Shown: positions 14,859 to 23,890, numbered from the stretch's first letter. The stretch is 64,000 bases of DNA from Aquibium sp. ELW1220 (GCF_030398385.1 NZ_JAOAOQ010000026.1:1-64000), one strand, 5' to 3'. Notes: generated by a model from the sequence alone, not told the origin. Translations and numbers: made by a program.

Positions 14859-16373
14859 TCAGCTCGCCGCGGCTAGCTTGACGGGCACGACAGGCGCGCG
14901 GGCGGGTTCGAGCACCCGGGACGCCGGGAAGATCGCGAAGGCTTCGGTGCCCTCGCGCAGCTTGGAGCGGAGATCGAACTTGCCGCCGTGCAGGTCGATC
15001 AGCCCCTGGACGATCGGCAGGCCGAGCCCGGTGCCCTGTTCGGCGCTCTTGATGGCGATCGAGCCCTGGCCGAAGGCCGAGAGCACGACCGGGATCTCGT
15101 CGGCCGGAATGCCCGGGCCATTGTCCTTGACCGAGACATACTGGCCTCCGCCGGCCGTCCATCCCACACAGACACGGACCGCCCCACCGGAGGGAGCGAA
15201 TTTCAGCGCGTTGGACAAAAGGTTGAGCGTGATCTGGCGCACCGCGCGCTCGTCGGCCAGCAGCGGCGGCAGATCCGGCTCGAAGTCCTGCGTGACGTGG
15301 ATGTCCTTGTTGCGGGCGCGCAGCGCGACCAGATGGCAGCATTCCTCGACCACGTCCGCGAGCTGCATCGGCTCCGCATTGATCTGGTAGCGCCCGGCCT
15401 CGATGCGCGAGATGTCGAGGATCTCGTTGATCAAATCGAGCAGATGCTTGCCGGACTCGTGGATGTCGCGCGCATAATCCTTGTAGGTCGCGTTCTGCAT
15501 CGGCCCCAGCACCTCGTCCGCCATGACCTCGGAGAAGCCGAGGATGGCGTTGAGGGGCGTTCGCAGTTCGTGGCTCATCGAGGCCAGAAAGCGTGACTTC
15601 GCCAGGTTGGCCTCCTCGGCGCGGCGACGGGCCTCGTCCGAGATCGCGTTCGCGGTCTCGAGTTCGGCGATCAGCCCGTCCTTCTCGGTGCGGAAGGAAA
15701 GGAGCATGATGGTTGAACGGTGCAGGTGCGACGACACGTAGGCGAAGAAGGGCAGCGAGGCGGCAAGCAACCCGGCCATGACGATCTGGACGGGCTCACC
15801 CAGCCGGACCGCGAGGAAGAGGTATACCATGACCGGCACGGCAAACGTCGCCAGCAGCGCCCCGCGCAGCGAATAGGCGAGGATGGCGGTCGCGGCGATG
15901 GCGAGCAGCAGGATGACGGCCTTGATGATGGGGAACTGCTCGATCTGGCAGGTCTCGCAGCCGAGACCGGCGAACCAGGCCCAGCACAGGCCCGTCGCCG
16001 CGTGCAGCGCCAGGAAGCGGATGCGGACGGACGTTTCGTCCAGTCCGGCCGCGCGGCCCACGCGGTGCGCATAGGCGGCCAATCCCGCGTAGAGCACGGC
16101 GGCAGTCGCCGCCCAGATGATGACGATGATGCCCATGCCGGCGAAGAGGCCGCCGAGCGCGACCGCCACCGTGAACAGCGGAACGACCACGGCGCCGCCC
16201 GTCAGCGCACGGGCGTGCAGCTTCAGCATCTCGCGATCGAAGACCGGATTTCCGGGCTGCTGCGCCAGCCGGTCGCGCGCTTCGCGCACGGTTCGAGACA
16301 CGTCCGGATTGCGACGCGTCTTCGTGCGGTCCACGATGTTCTTGTCCGCCGAGGTGGAGCGTCTGGTAGCCAT
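14859..16373 (-). CDS. Membrane sensor histidine kinase, PleC/DivJ/PdhS-like
   Basis: A 504-aa kinase with about five or six N-terminal TM helices (roughly 60-215), a short coiled linker, a HisKA domain with the phospho-acceptor His in FLASMSHELRTPLNAILGFS, and an HATPase domain with N-box LTLNLLSNALKFA, G1 VKDNGPGIP and G2 GTGLGLPIV. The HisKA sequence (YKDYARDIHESGKHLLDLIN) is the type found in PleC/DivJ/PdhS kinases that control DivK and cell-cycle polarity in alphaproteobacteria; the exact orthologue is not assignable. No response regulator is adjacent. It is convergent with cobT. Confidence 0.85.
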   Translation of the reverse strand: MATRRSTSADKNIVDRTKTRRNPDVSRTVREARDRLAQQPGNPVFDREMLKLHARALTGGAVVVPLFTVAVALGGLFAGMGIIVIIWAATAAVLYAGLAAYAHRVGRAAGLDETSVRIRFLALHAATGLCWAWFAGLGCETCQIEQFPIIKAVILLLAIAATAILAYSLRGALLATFAVPVMVYLFLAVRLGEPVQIVMAGLLAASLPFFAYVSSHLHRSTIMLLSFRTEKDGLIAELETANAISDEARRRAEEANLAKSRFLASMSHELRTPLNAILGFSEVMADEVLGPMQNATYKDYARDIHESGKHLLDLINEILDISRIEAGRYQINAEPMQLADVVEECCHLVALRARNKDIHVTQDFEPDLPPLLADERAVRQITLNLLSNALKFAPSGGAVRVCVGWTAGGGQYVSVKDNGPGIPADEIPVVLSAFGQGSIAIKSAEQGTGLGLPIVQGLIDLHGGKFDLRSKLREGTEAFAIFPASRVLEPARAPVVPVKLAAAS

Positions 16374-16494
16374 CCGGGCCGGTTGCGTGTTGGAGCGACA
16401 GGTTCGGCTGGAAAATTACTTCCGATTGGTTAAGAGACCCTTCAGGCGGCCTTTGGATGGGCTCGGCGGCTGCCGCAATCCGGGAGGGACGATC

Positions 16495-17106
16495 ATGAAA
16501 CTGTTCGACGGCGGCAAGGCACCCAATCCGCGTCGCGTGCGCATCTTCCTGGCCGAGAAGGGCATCGAGGTCCCGCTGGTGCCCGTCGACATGACGGCGC
16601 TCGGGCATCGCGACCCCGAGATCACGCGCCGCAATCCGCTGCAGCGCCTGCCGGTGCTCGAACTCGACGACGGCACGATCCTGACGGAATCAGTTGCGAT
16701 CTGCCGTTATTTCGAGGAACTGCATCCCGAGCCGCCGCTGTTCGGCACCGGCGCGCTTGGACGGGCGCAGGTGGAGATGTGGCAGCGGCGCATGGAACTG
16801 AACTTCCTCGGCGCCGTCGGCAACGCCTTCCGCCACATCCATCCGGCAATGAAGGAATGGGAAGTGCCGCAGATCCCGGAATGGGGCGAGGCCAACAAGC
16901 CGCGCGCCGTCGAGTTCCTGCGCATCCTCGACGCTGACCTGGCCGATCGCGCGTTCGTCGCGGGCGACGCCTTTTCCATCGCCGACATCACCGGCATGAT
17001 CGGCATCGACTTCATGAAGCCGGCCCGCATTCCGCTGCCGGACGAACTCGTCAACGTGAAGCGCTGGTATGCCGCCGTCTCGGCCCGGCCGAGCGCCGGC
17101 GCCTGA
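16495..17106 (+). CDS. Glutathione S-transferase family protein
   Basis: A 203-aa two-domain GST. The N-terminal thioredoxin fold starts MKLFDGGKAPNPRRVRIFLA and includes the cis-Pro and GSH-binding block LQRLPVLELDDG followed by LTESVAICRYFEE. The C-terminal helical domain contains AGDAFSIADITGMIGIDF (N-capping box and hydrophobic staple). ATG 16495 has GGGAGGGAC upstream. It is divergent from the histidine kinase and lies eight bases before the UDG-like gene, so the two may be co-transcribed. Confidence 0.9.
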   Translation: MKLFDGGKAPNPRRVRIFLAEKGIEVPLVPVDMTALGHRDPEITRRNPLQRLPVLELDDGTILTESVAICRYFEELHPEPPLFGTGALGRAQVEMWQRRMELNFLGAVGNAFRHIHPAMKEWEVPQIPEWGEANKPRAVEFLRILDADLADRAFVAGDAFSIADITGMIGIDFMKPARIPLPDELVNVKRWYAAVSARPSAGA

Positions 17107-17114
17107 CCGGCGCC

Positions 17115-17741
17115 TTGGACGCCGGACTTGACGATCTCGTCGCGAAAATCCGCGCCTGCCGGATCTGCCGCGACGCTCCCCGGACGCGGCCGCTGCCGCA
17201 CGAGCCGCGGCCGGTCGTGGTGGCGTCGTCCAATGCACGGATCCTGATCGCGGGGCAGGCGCCCGGCCTGCGCGTCCACGCGACCGGCATTCCCTTCGAC
17301 GACCGTTCCGGCGACCGCCTGCGCGACTGGCTCGGCGTGACGCGCGAGACGTTCTACGATCCCTCGAACTTCGCCATCGTGCCGATGGGCTTCTGCTTTC
17401 CGGGGTACGATGCGAAGGGATCCGACCTGCCGCCGCGGCGCGAATGCGCGCCGGCCTGGCGCGCCGCCCTGCTGGCGGCGATGCCGCAGATCGAACTGGT
17501 GCTGACGATCGGCCAATATGCGCAGGCCTGGCACCTCGGCGGCGCGCGTGGAGCCTCGATGACGCAGACCGTCGCCGGCTGGCGGGCGATCTTCTCGGCG
17601 ACCGGCCTCCCGCGGCAACTGCCATTGCCGCACCCGTCGTGGCGCAACACCGGCTGGCTGAAACGCCATCCGTGGTTCGAGGCAGAGCTCCTGCCGGTGC
17701 TCCGCCACGAAATCGCCATCCGTATCCAGTCGAAAAGTTAG
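17115..17741 (+). CDS. Uracil-DNA glycosylase-like protein
   Basis: A 208-aa protein of the UDG superfamily: an N-terminal Cys pair (ACRICRDAP), the active-site motif I region ILIAGQAPGLRVHATGIPF (GQAPG instead of the GEAPG of family 4), FAIVPMGFCFPGY, and motif II LPLPHPSWRNTGW. Such proteins excise uracil or are inactive homologues; two instead of four cluster cysteines are evident, so an iron-sulfur cluster is doubtful. The start is TTG 17115, the only start codon near the alignment boundary, without a clear Shine-Dalgarno. It probably shares an operon with the GST. Confidence 0.82.
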   Translation: MDAGLDDLVAKIRACRICRDAPRTRPLPHEPRPVVVASSNARILIAGQAPGLRVHATGIPFDDRSGDRLRDWLGVTRETFYDPSNFAIVPMGFCFPGYDAKGSDLPPRRECAPAWRAALLAAMPQIELVLTIGQYAQAWHLGGARGASMTQTVAGWRAIFSATGLPRQLPLPHPSWRNTGWLKRHPWFEAELLPVLRHEIAIRIQSKS

Positions 17742-17838
17742 CACGCGCGCAGCCGATTGCCGCTCCGTGGGAGAAAACATTTCTTGCGGCTTCGCCTGTT
17801 GCCGCTAGATTCGGCAAAACCGTTCCGGAGCCCGCCTG

Positions 17839-18333
17839 ATGGACCGCCTCGACAAGAAGATCCTGCGCCTGCTGCAGGAGGACGCCACGCTCGCCGTCGC
17901 CGACGTCGCAAAGAAGGTGGGGCTGTCGACGACGCCGTGCTGGCGGCGCATCCAGAAGCTGGAGGAGGAGGGGGTGATCCAGCGACGGGTGGCGGTGCTG
18001 AGCCCGGAGAAGGTCAACACCAGGGTCAACGTCTTCATCTCGATCCGCACCAGTTCCCATAGCCTGGAATGGCTGAAGCGGTTCTCAGAGGTGGTGCAGG
18101 AGTTCCCGGAGGTGGTCGAGTTCTATCGCATGAGCGGCGATGTCGACTATCTGATCCGTGTCGTGGTGCCCGACATCGCCGCCTACGACGCCTTCTACAA
18201 GAAGCTGATCGCCAAGATCGAGATCCGCGACGTGTCCTCGGCCTTCGCCATGGAGCAGATCAAGTACACAACCCAGCTTCCGCTCGACTACATGGTGCTC
18301 GACAAGGACGGCGGCGCCGGTGCAGGAAGCTGA
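17839..18333 (+). CDS. Lrp/AsnC-family transcriptional regulator
   Basis: A 164-aa regulator with an N-terminal HTH (DRLDKKILRLLQEDATLAVA, then VAKKVGLSTTPCWRRIQKL) and a C-terminal RAM ligand-binding domain (VEFYRMSGDVDYLIRVVVPD). Lrp/AsnC proteins respond to amino acids and form octamers. The effector and targets are not indicated; the next gene is a glycosyltransferase 50 bp downstream on the same strand. ATG 17839 follows CGGAG at normal spacing. Confidence 0.95.
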   Translation: MDRLDKKILRLLQEDATLAVADVAKKVGLSTTPCWRRIQKLEEEGVIQRRVAVLSPEKVNTRVNVFISIRTSSHSLEWLKRFSEVVQEFPEVVEFYRMSGDVDYLIRVVVPDIAAYDAFYKKLIAKIEIRDVSSAFAMEQIKYTTQLPLDYMVLDKDGGAGAGS

Positions 18334-18383
18334 CCGGACGCGGTCGAGCCTGACCGGTCGGGGGCCGTCAGGGGGACGGGGCG

Positions 18384-19358
18384 TTGGCCAGACTGTTGTC
18401 GAGACTGCTTTTGCTGCGAAAGCTCGTCTTCGCGCTGAGCCTTCGCCGGATGAGGCCGGCGGACATCCTCTGGTCCAAGGGCATCGGCGACTTCTGCGAT
18501 GTCGCCGGCAGCCGGTCCTATCGCACCGAGTGGACCGAAGCGACCCAGACGGACGCGTTTTTCCGTCGCGCCTATGCCGGTGCGCATGGGCTGGTCTGGG
18601 TTCGGCTCGGAACCGTGGCACGCGATGGCCGTCCCTGCGACCTCGACAGGTTCGTCAAGACGGCCTTGCCGAGCGTTACGAAGCCGTTCGTCCTGATCAC
18701 GACGGACGGCGATTTGTCGGTACCTTCGCAACTGCGGCCCGAGACGGTTGCCGCGCTGAAGGCGCATCCGATGATGGTCGCTTGGCACAGCCAGAACGCC
18801 GACGGCAGCGACCCCGACGTGTTTCCCTTTCCGATCGGTCTGGACATCCACACCCCGGTGCCATGGACGACACCGCCGCGCCTCCTGGTGACGCTCAAGC
18901 AGATGGGCATCGCCGCGTCGCCTGCTGAGTCGCGCCCGCTGCGCGTTTTCAGCGATCTCGGACTTGCCCTCACCGACGCGCGTCGCGAGGCGCATGCGGC
19001 GGTTGCCGGTTGCGCGCATGTCGATCTCGCCACGACCAGAGTTTCCCGGATCGGGATCTGGCGCCGCTATGCCTCCTATCCTTTCGTGATGTCGGCGCAT
19101 GGCAACGGGCTCGACTGCCACCGGACATGGGAGGTGCTTTGCCTCGGCTGCATTCCGATCGTGAAGACGTCGTCGCTCGACCCGCTGTATCGCGGATTGC
19201 CGGTCGCGATCGTGGAGGACTGGCGCCAGGTCCGCGACGTCGCGCTGTTGAGGACGTGGCTGGAGACGCTCGGGCCACTCGCGAACGCTGCCTCCGTTCA
19301 GGCCAGGCTCGACCCTCGCGCCTGGCTTGCCCCCCTGCGCGCCAGGCTCAGCGCCTGA
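18384..19358 (+). CDS. Exostosin-like glycosyltransferase family protein
   Basis: A 324-aa protein whose C-terminal half carries the exostosin/GT47-like signature YPFVMSAHGNGLDCHRTWEV, then LCLGCIPIVKTSSLDPLYRG and LPVAIVEDW. The N-terminal half (WVRLGTVARDGRPCDLDRFV, PFVLITTDGD) fits a Rossmann-like donor region. It is likely involved in polysaccharide or surface glycan modification; acceptor and donor are unknown. The start is uncertain: TTG 18384 after GGGGGACGGG is used, ATG near 18450 is an alternative. Its 3' end overlaps the convergent AlkD-like gene by 11 bp. Confidence 0.7.
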   Translation: MARLLSRLLLLRKLVFALSLRRMRPADILWSKGIGDFCDVAGSRSYRTEWTEATQTDAFFRRAYAGAHGLVWVRLGTVARDGRPCDLDRFVKTALPSVTKPFVLITTDGDLSVPSQLRPETVAALKAHPMMVAWHSQNADGSDPDVFPFPIGLDIHTPVPWTTPPRLLVTLKQMGIAASPAESRPLRVFSDLGLALTDARREAHAAVAGCAHVDLATTRVSRIGIWRRYASYPFVMSAHGNGLDCHRTWEVLCLGCIPIVKTSSLDPLYRGLPVAIVEDWRQVRDVALLRTWLETLGPLANAASVQARLDPRAWLAPLRARLSA

Positions 19359-20079
19359 TCGCGGCGGGCGCAGTGCGCCGGGCGGCCCGCTTCTCCATCT
19401 GCGCCAGCGTCTTCGGGTCGGACAGTTCGCGCGCGGCGTCCCGGCCGATCCAGCGCATGGTGCGATCGGCGCTGCCGGCCAGGCGTTGCGCCAGCGCGAG
19501 CGAAGGGCCGTGCAGCGCGGCGGATCGTTTGCCGATCTGGCGCAGCGCCCAGTTGACGGACTTGCGCACGAAGTTGCGCGGGTCGCTCGCGTGGCGCTCG
19601 ATCAGGTCGAGCCAGGCGAGGAAGGTCGCGTCCGGCTCGGACTTCCGATGCACGGCGGCCCAGGCCATCATCGAGAAGGCCGTCCGGCGGACGAACTCCC
19701 GCTCGTCGGCGGCAAACACCGGGATCAGATCGAGATGGCCGGCCTCGACGAAGAGATCGCAGACGGTATCGACGATCTCCCAGGAGTTGAAATCGCCCGC
19801 CCAGCGGCACGCCTGTTCGCGCGTCACCCGCTTTGGCTCGTCGGTGAAGGCCGCAAGCAGGCGGGCTTCGCGCCAGCCGGTCTCCCAGAGCGTCAGCGCC
19901 CGATCGTGATCGCGCTTCAACTGGCGGGCGAGGGGCCGAAGCGCGGTGTTGCCGACGCCGAAGGCGCGGTCCGTGACGATGCCGAACCGGGCCATGCCGG
20001 CACGGTTCTCGTCGCTGCCAAGTGCACGCAGATGAGCGACGATCTCGTCGACGCCCCAGCCGGGCGAGGGCGCCGGCAT
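19348..20079 (-). CDS. DNA alkylation repair protein, AlkD-like HEAT repeat
   Basis: A 243-aa all-helical protein of the DNA_alkylation_repair (AlkD/AlkC) HEAT-repeat family: ENRAGMARFGIVTDRAFGV, DEPKRVTREQACRWAGDFNSW, and FVRRTAFSMMAWAAVHRK followed by NFVRKSVNWALRQIGKR, which carry the conserved Trp, Asp and Arg residues used to bind alkylated DNA. It probably removes N3/N7-alkylpurines. Start ATG 20079; six bases downstream of the dehydrogenase stop, so probably in one operon with it. Confidence 0.9.
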   Translation of the reverse strand: MPAPSPGWGVDEIVAHLRALGSDENRAGMARFGIVTDRAFGVGNTALRPLARQLKRDHDRALTLWETGWREARLLAAFTDEPKRVTREQACRWAGDFNSWEIVDTVCDLFVEAGHLDLIPVFAADEREFVRRTAFSMMAWAAVHRKSEPDATFLAWLDLIERHASDPRNFVRKSVNWALRQIGKRSAALHGPSLALAQRLAGSADRTMRWIGRDAARELSDPKTLAQMEKRAARRTAPAAIRR

Positions 20080-20085
20080 GGGGGC

Positions 20086-20955
20086 CTACTTGTCGAGCCG
20101 GGCCAGCAGCGAGGACGTATCCCAGCGCTTGCCGCCCATCGCCTGAACGTCCTTGTAGAACTGGTCGACGAGCGCGGTGACGGGCAGCTTCGCGCCGTTG
20201 CGGTCGCCCTCGTCGAGCACGATCCCAAGGTCCTTGCGCATCCAGTCGACCGCGAAGCCGAAATCATACTTGCCGGCGATCATCGTCTTGTGCCGGTTTT
20301 CCATCTGCCACGAACCGGCAGCGCCCTTGGAGATGACCTCGATCACCTTCTCCATGTCGAGGCCAGCCTTGGTGCCGAAATGGATGCCTTCAGCCAGTCC
20401 CTGGACGAGCCCCGCGATGCAGATCTGGTTGACCATCTTGGTCAGCTGTCCGCTGCCTGCCGGCCCCATCAGCCCGACCATGCGGGCATAGGCCTCGATG
20501 ACCGGGCGGGCCTTCTCGAACGTGTCCGGCTCGCCTCCGCACATCACGGTGAGCACCCCGTTCTCCGCTCCGGCCTGGCCACCCGACACGGGCGCGTCGA
20601 CGAAGCCGAAACCGGCTGCGCGCGCCGCCTCGTCGAGTTCGCGCGCGACTTCGGCGGAGGCGGTCGTGTTGTCGATGAAGATCGCGCCCTTCTTCATGGC
20701 CGCGAAGGCGCCGTCCGGTCCGACCGTGACCGAGCGCAGGTCGTCGTCGTTGCCGACGCAGCAGAACACGAAATCCTTGTCGCGCGCCGCGTCCGCAGGG
20801 GTCGAGGCCATGGCCCCGCCATGCTGCTCGACCCACTTCGCCGCCTTGGCGGCAGTTCGGTTGTAGACCGTGACGGCATGGCCGCCCTTGTGCATCAGGT
20901 GCGCGGCCATGGGATAGCCCATGACGCCCAGTCCCAGGAATGCGATATTGGCCAT
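20086..20955 (-). CDS. 3-hydroxyisobutyrate dehydrogenase/tartronate-semialdehyde reductase-like enzyme
   Basis: A 289-aa beta-hydroxyacid dehydrogenase. The NAD(P) Rossmann motif is IAFLGLGVMGYPMAAHL; the substrate-binding block is DAPVSGGQAGAENGVLTVMC, and the catalytic Lys is in GSGQLTKMVNQI. NRTAAKA after strand two, with Arg, suggests NADPH preference. Substrates of the family include 3-hydroxyisobutyrate, glycerate and succinic semialdehyde; which one applies here is not shown. ATG 20955 with GGAGG upstream. Confidence 0.9.
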   Translation of the reverse strand: MANIAFLGLGVMGYPMAAHLMHKGGHAVTVYNRTAAKAAKWVEQHGGAMASTPADAARDKDFVFCCVGNDDDLRSVTVGPDGAFAAMKKGAIFIDNTTASAEVARELDEAARAAGFGFVDAPVSGGQAGAENGVLTVMCGGEPDTFEKARPVIEAYARMVGLMGPAGSGQLTKMVNQICIAGLVQGLAEGIHFGTKAGLDMEKVIEVISKGAAGSWQMENRHKTMIAGKYDFGFAVDWMRKDLGIVLDEGDRNGAKLPVTALVDQFYKDVQAMGGKRWDTSSLLARLDK

Positions 20956-21097
20956 CGGAAAGCCTCCCGTTCATCTGCTGTGTTCGGGGGAGAAGGTCTA
21001 AGGGAAGGGGGGCGAAGGTCAAGCGCGGATCGAGCGGGACTTGGTGGATGAGCACGACGGACGGCGAGCAGTATTCAGCGCGACGTCGCAGGGCGGG

Positions 21098-21303
21098 TGC
21101 CTGTCCTCTCCCTCACGTAAGTGGGGGAGAGGTGGCACCGCGAAGCGGTGACGGCGAGGGGGAGGGCGCAGTCCCCGAGAAGATTTTTGCCAGCGTCGGA
21201 TCGGATTGATCTGATGTCGCAGAACTCCCCCGCGGCGGCTCCCCCTCTCCGTCTCGGGCTTCGCCCGAGCCACCTCTCCCCCCTTGCGGGTGGAGAGGAC
21301 AGG
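21098..21303. repeat. Composite intergenic palindromic repeat (about 206 bp)
   Basis: Termini are perfect 12-bp inverted repeats (CCTGTCCTCTCC at 21098 and its complement ending 21303). Internal smaller hairpins include the GGGGGAGAGG/CCTCTCCCCC arms, CACCGCGAAGCGGTG and CTCGGGCTTCGCCCGAG. This is the CCCTCTCC-type rhizobial intergenic repeat family known from memory. It occupies most of the 358-bp gap between the dehydrogenase and the ABC permease; no gene is present in it. Confidence 0.85.
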
Positions 21304-21313
21304 GCTGCCCCTC

Positions 21314-22141
21314 TCACCGCTTCAGGTGCACGGTGATGCGCCGTTCGATCCAGTCGACGACGTTGCGCAGCAGTTCCACGATCGTGAGATAGATCATGGC
21401 GGCCCAGATGTAGGTCTGGAAATCGAAGGTGCGCGAGTAGGCCCGGCGCGTCTCGCCCATCAGGTCGTAGACGGTGATGATGGCGACGATGGCCGAGCCC
21501 TTGATCATCAGGATGATCTCGTTGCCATAAGGCCGCAGCGCCACGATCAGTGCCTGCGGAAGGACGATCTTCCAGAGCGTCTGCAGCTTCGACAGACCCA
21601 GCGCCGAGCCGGCTTCCCACTGGCCGCGCGGCACGCTGGCGATGGCGCCGCGCAGGATCTCCGCCTGGTAGGCGGCGGTATTGAGCGTGAAGGCGAGGAT
21701 CGCGCAGTACCAGGCCTCGCGGAAGAAGGTCCACAGGCCGAGCGCCTGGAGTTCCGGCCGGAAGGAACCGAGGCCGTAGTAGATGAGAAAGGTCTGCGCG
21801 AGCAGCGGGGTACCCCGGAAGAAATAGACATAACCATAGGCGAAACCCGCAACGAGCCTGTTTTTCGACAAGCGCATCCAGGCCACGGGGACGGACAGGA
21901 GCGCGCCCAGGACGATGGAGATTCCGACCAGCGTCAACGTCACGACGAGACCGGAGAGGTAGTAGGGGAGGTACTTTTCGAAAAGTTCGGGGTTCCAGGC
22001 CGCCAGCAGGTAGGCGGCGAGGCCGACGCCGCAGAGGACCCACAGCCCGAGCAGCACGGCGCCGGCGATGCGTTCCCCGGTCCAGGGTCGCGGCGGCGCC
22101 GGCGGCTTCTCGACGGTCGTGACCGTCGCGACCTCGCTCAT
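21314..22141 (-). CDS. Polar amino-acid ABC transporter permease (HisM-type)
   Basis: A 275-aa inner-membrane permease with about five or six TM helices and the HisM/GlnP EAA loop (AAYQAEILRGAIASVPRGQW, then EAGSALGLSKLQTLWKIVLP). It has an N-terminal ~30-residue cytoplasmic tail. It overlaps the upstream permease gene by four bases (ATGA) and would form the heterodimeric channel with it. No ATP-binding subunit gene follows; the next 170 bp are repeat and then unrelated genes. Confidence 0.93.
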   Translation of the reverse strand: MSEVATVTTVEKPPAPPRPWTGERIAGAVLLGLWVLCGVGLAAYLLAAWNPELFEKYLPYYLSGLVVTLTLVGISIVLGALLSVPVAWMRLSKNRLVAGFAYGYVYFFRGTPLLAQTFLIYYGLGSFRPELQALGLWTFFREAWYCAILAFTLNTAAYQAEILRGAIASVPRGQWEAGSALGLSKLQTLWKIVLPQALIVALRPYGNEIILMIKGSAIVAIITVYDLMGETRRAYSRTFDFQTYIWAAMIYLTIVELLRNVVDWIERRITVHLKR

Positions 22142-22851
22142 CGCGCGGCCTCCTTGTGGCCGAACCGGCGCTCGATCGCGCCGATGCCGAAGGAGGAGAT
22201 GATTGCAAGCACGAGATAGATCAGGCAGGCGACGGCGAAGAACAGGAACGCTTCCTTGGTGACCCGCGCCGCGATGCCGGCCTGGCGCAGGATGTCGGAA
22301 AGCCCGATCGCCGAGACGAGAGCGGTGTCCTTGAGCAGGATCAGCCAGAGGTTCGACAGGCCGGGCAGAGCGACGCGGATCAACTGCGGCAGCACCACCA
22401 GCCGCATGGTCTGTCCCTTCGACAGGCCGACGGAATAGCCGCCCTCGTACTGGCCCTGGGGAATGGCCTTGAAGGCGGAGAGGAAGACCTCGCTGGCATA
22501 GGACGAAAAGACCACGCCGAGCGCGATCATGCCCGCCACGAAGCTGTTGATCTCGACATAGGCGTCGGGGCTGAAGAAGCGCACCACCTGCTGCACGCCG
22601 ATCTGGGCCCCGTAGAAGACCACGAACAGGGTCAGGAGTTCCGGCAGACCACGGAAGATGGTGGTGTAGATGCTGCCGGCGAGACGCAGCATCGGCTCTT
22701 CCGACCGCTTGGCGATGGCGACGAAGAAGCCGGCGAGCAGCCCGAGTGGAAGCGTCGCGAGTGCAAGCAGGATCGTGACCCGGACGCCCGAGGCGATCTC
22801 GTCGAGCCAGCCCTCGGGCCCCCAGCTCAGCAATGTCCAGACGCTCTGCAT
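22138..22851 (-). CDS. Polar amino-acid ABC transporter permease (HisQ-type)
   Basis: A 237-aa permease: TM helices with SGVRVTILLALATLPLGLLA, FRGLPELLTLFVVFYG and the EAA loop ASEVFLSAFKAIPQGQYEGG followed by YSVGLSKGQTMRLVVLPQ. It pairs with the downstream HisM-type permease and lies 94 bp after the binding-protein gene, with a hairpin between that could set lower expression of the membrane components. Confidence 0.93.
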   Translation of the reverse strand: MQSVWTLLSWGPEGWLDEIASGVRVTILLALATLPLGLLAGFFVAIAKRSEEPMLRLAGSIYTTIFRGLPELLTLFVVFYGAQIGVQQVVRFFSPDAYVEINSFVAGMIALGVVFSSYASEVFLSAFKAIPQGQYEGGYSVGLSKGQTMRLVVLPQLIRVALPGLSNLWLILLKDTALVSAIGLSDILRQAGIAARVTKEAFLFFAVACLIYLVLAIISSFGIGAIERRFGHKEAAR

Positions 22852-22894
22852 CGCTCAGGAACCGTCATGGCCGGGCGAAAGACCGGGCCGGTCG

Positions 22895-22922
22895 CGCCGG
22901 CGGCGGATGGCGCCGCCGGGCG
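22895..22922 (-). repeat. GC-rich hairpin between binding-protein and permease genes
   Basis: CGCC-GGCGGCG pairs with GGCGCCGCCGGGCG around a short loop. It lacks a T-tract; it probably protects the 3' end of the upstream mRNA or attenuates read-through. Confidence 0.45.
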
Positions 22923-22945
22923 ATGGTCGGGCTGTCGGCCGTGCC

Positions 22946-23731
22946 TCAGCCACCATAGACGTCGAAGTCGAAATACTTCTCGTTGATGGCCTTGTACTTG
23001 CCGTTGGCGCGGATGGCGTCGATGGCGGCGTTGAACTTTTCCGCAAGCTCGGTCTCGCCCTTGCGCACGGCGATGCCGGCGCCCTGGCCGTGGATTTCCT
23101 CCACCGGTGTGATGGTGCCGACGATCTTGCAGCACTCGCCCTCCGGGGTGGCGAGCCATTCGGAAACGACGACGATGTCGTCATTGACGGCATCGAGGCG
23201 CCCGTTCGCCAGATCGAGCTGGTACTCCTGTGCCGTCGGGTAGGCCCGGATCTCGCTGTCGGTGTAGGTCGCTTCCGAGAAGTTGAAATGGGTGGTCGAT
23301 CCCTGGACGCCGATGGTCTTGCCGGCGAGGGCTTCGGTGGTGACGCCGGTGATGTCGGTGTCCTTCGGCGCTGCGATCGCGGGTGGCGTGTTGTAGTACT
23401 TGTTGGAGAAATCGACCTTCTCGGCCCGCTCCGGCGTGATCGACATGGAGGCGATGATGGCGTCGAACTTGCCCGCCTGGAGAGCCGGGATGATGCCGTC
23501 CCAGTCCTGGGTGACGAACTCGCAGTCGGCGTTCATCTCCTCGCAGAGCGCACGTGCGATATCGATGTCGAAGCCTTCGAGCTTTCCGTCGGATGTGAGG
23601 TTGTTGAAGGGCGGATAAGCCCCCTCGGTACCGATCTTCAGCTTCATCTTCTCCTGTGCATCGGCAGCGCCGATCGACAGGGCGAGCGCTGCAGCCGACA
23701 GGGCGAGCGCGAAACGCTTGTTGATCTGCAT
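22946..23731 (-). CDS. Periplasmic polar amino-acid-binding protein
   Basis: A 261-aa solute-binding protein (SBP family 3, lysine/arginine/ornithine or histidine type). A signal peptide with KRFALALSAAALALSIGAAD and a likely AxA cleavage (ADAQE) is followed by LKIGTEGAYPPFNNLTSDGK, LEGFDIDIARALCEEM, QDWDGIIPALQAGKFDAIIA and GVQGSTTHFNF. The DGIIPALQAGKFDAI and SMSITPERA blocks are diagnostic. ATG 23731 has AGGAGA upstream. It is the first gene of an importer operon with two permeases but no visible ATPase. Confidence 0.93.
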   Translation of the reverse strand: MQINKRFALALSAAALALSIGAADAQEKMKLKIGTEGAYPPFNNLTSDGKLEGFDIDIARALCEEMNADCEFVTQDWDGIIPALQAGKFDAIIASMSITPERAEKVDFSNKYYNTPPAIAAPKDTDITGVTTEALAGKTIGVQGSTTHFNFSEATYTDSEIRAYPTAQEYQLDLANGRLDAVNDDIVVVSEWLATPEGECCKIVGTITPVEEIHGQGAGIAVRKGETELAEKFNAAIDAIRANGKYKAINEKYFDFDVYGG

Positions 23732-23890
23732 GGGTCTCCTCATATCGTTCTTGTGTTCTGAAGGCGGGTTTCCGCCTCGTTCCCTTTGAGGTCCGGTGGA
23801 ATTGCCCCGGCCTTGCAACGATACTCCCACTGTTTCCGCGCGAAACGCAACTGCAAAGCACCTGCCTGCGGTGCCAAATTAACGGGCAGT

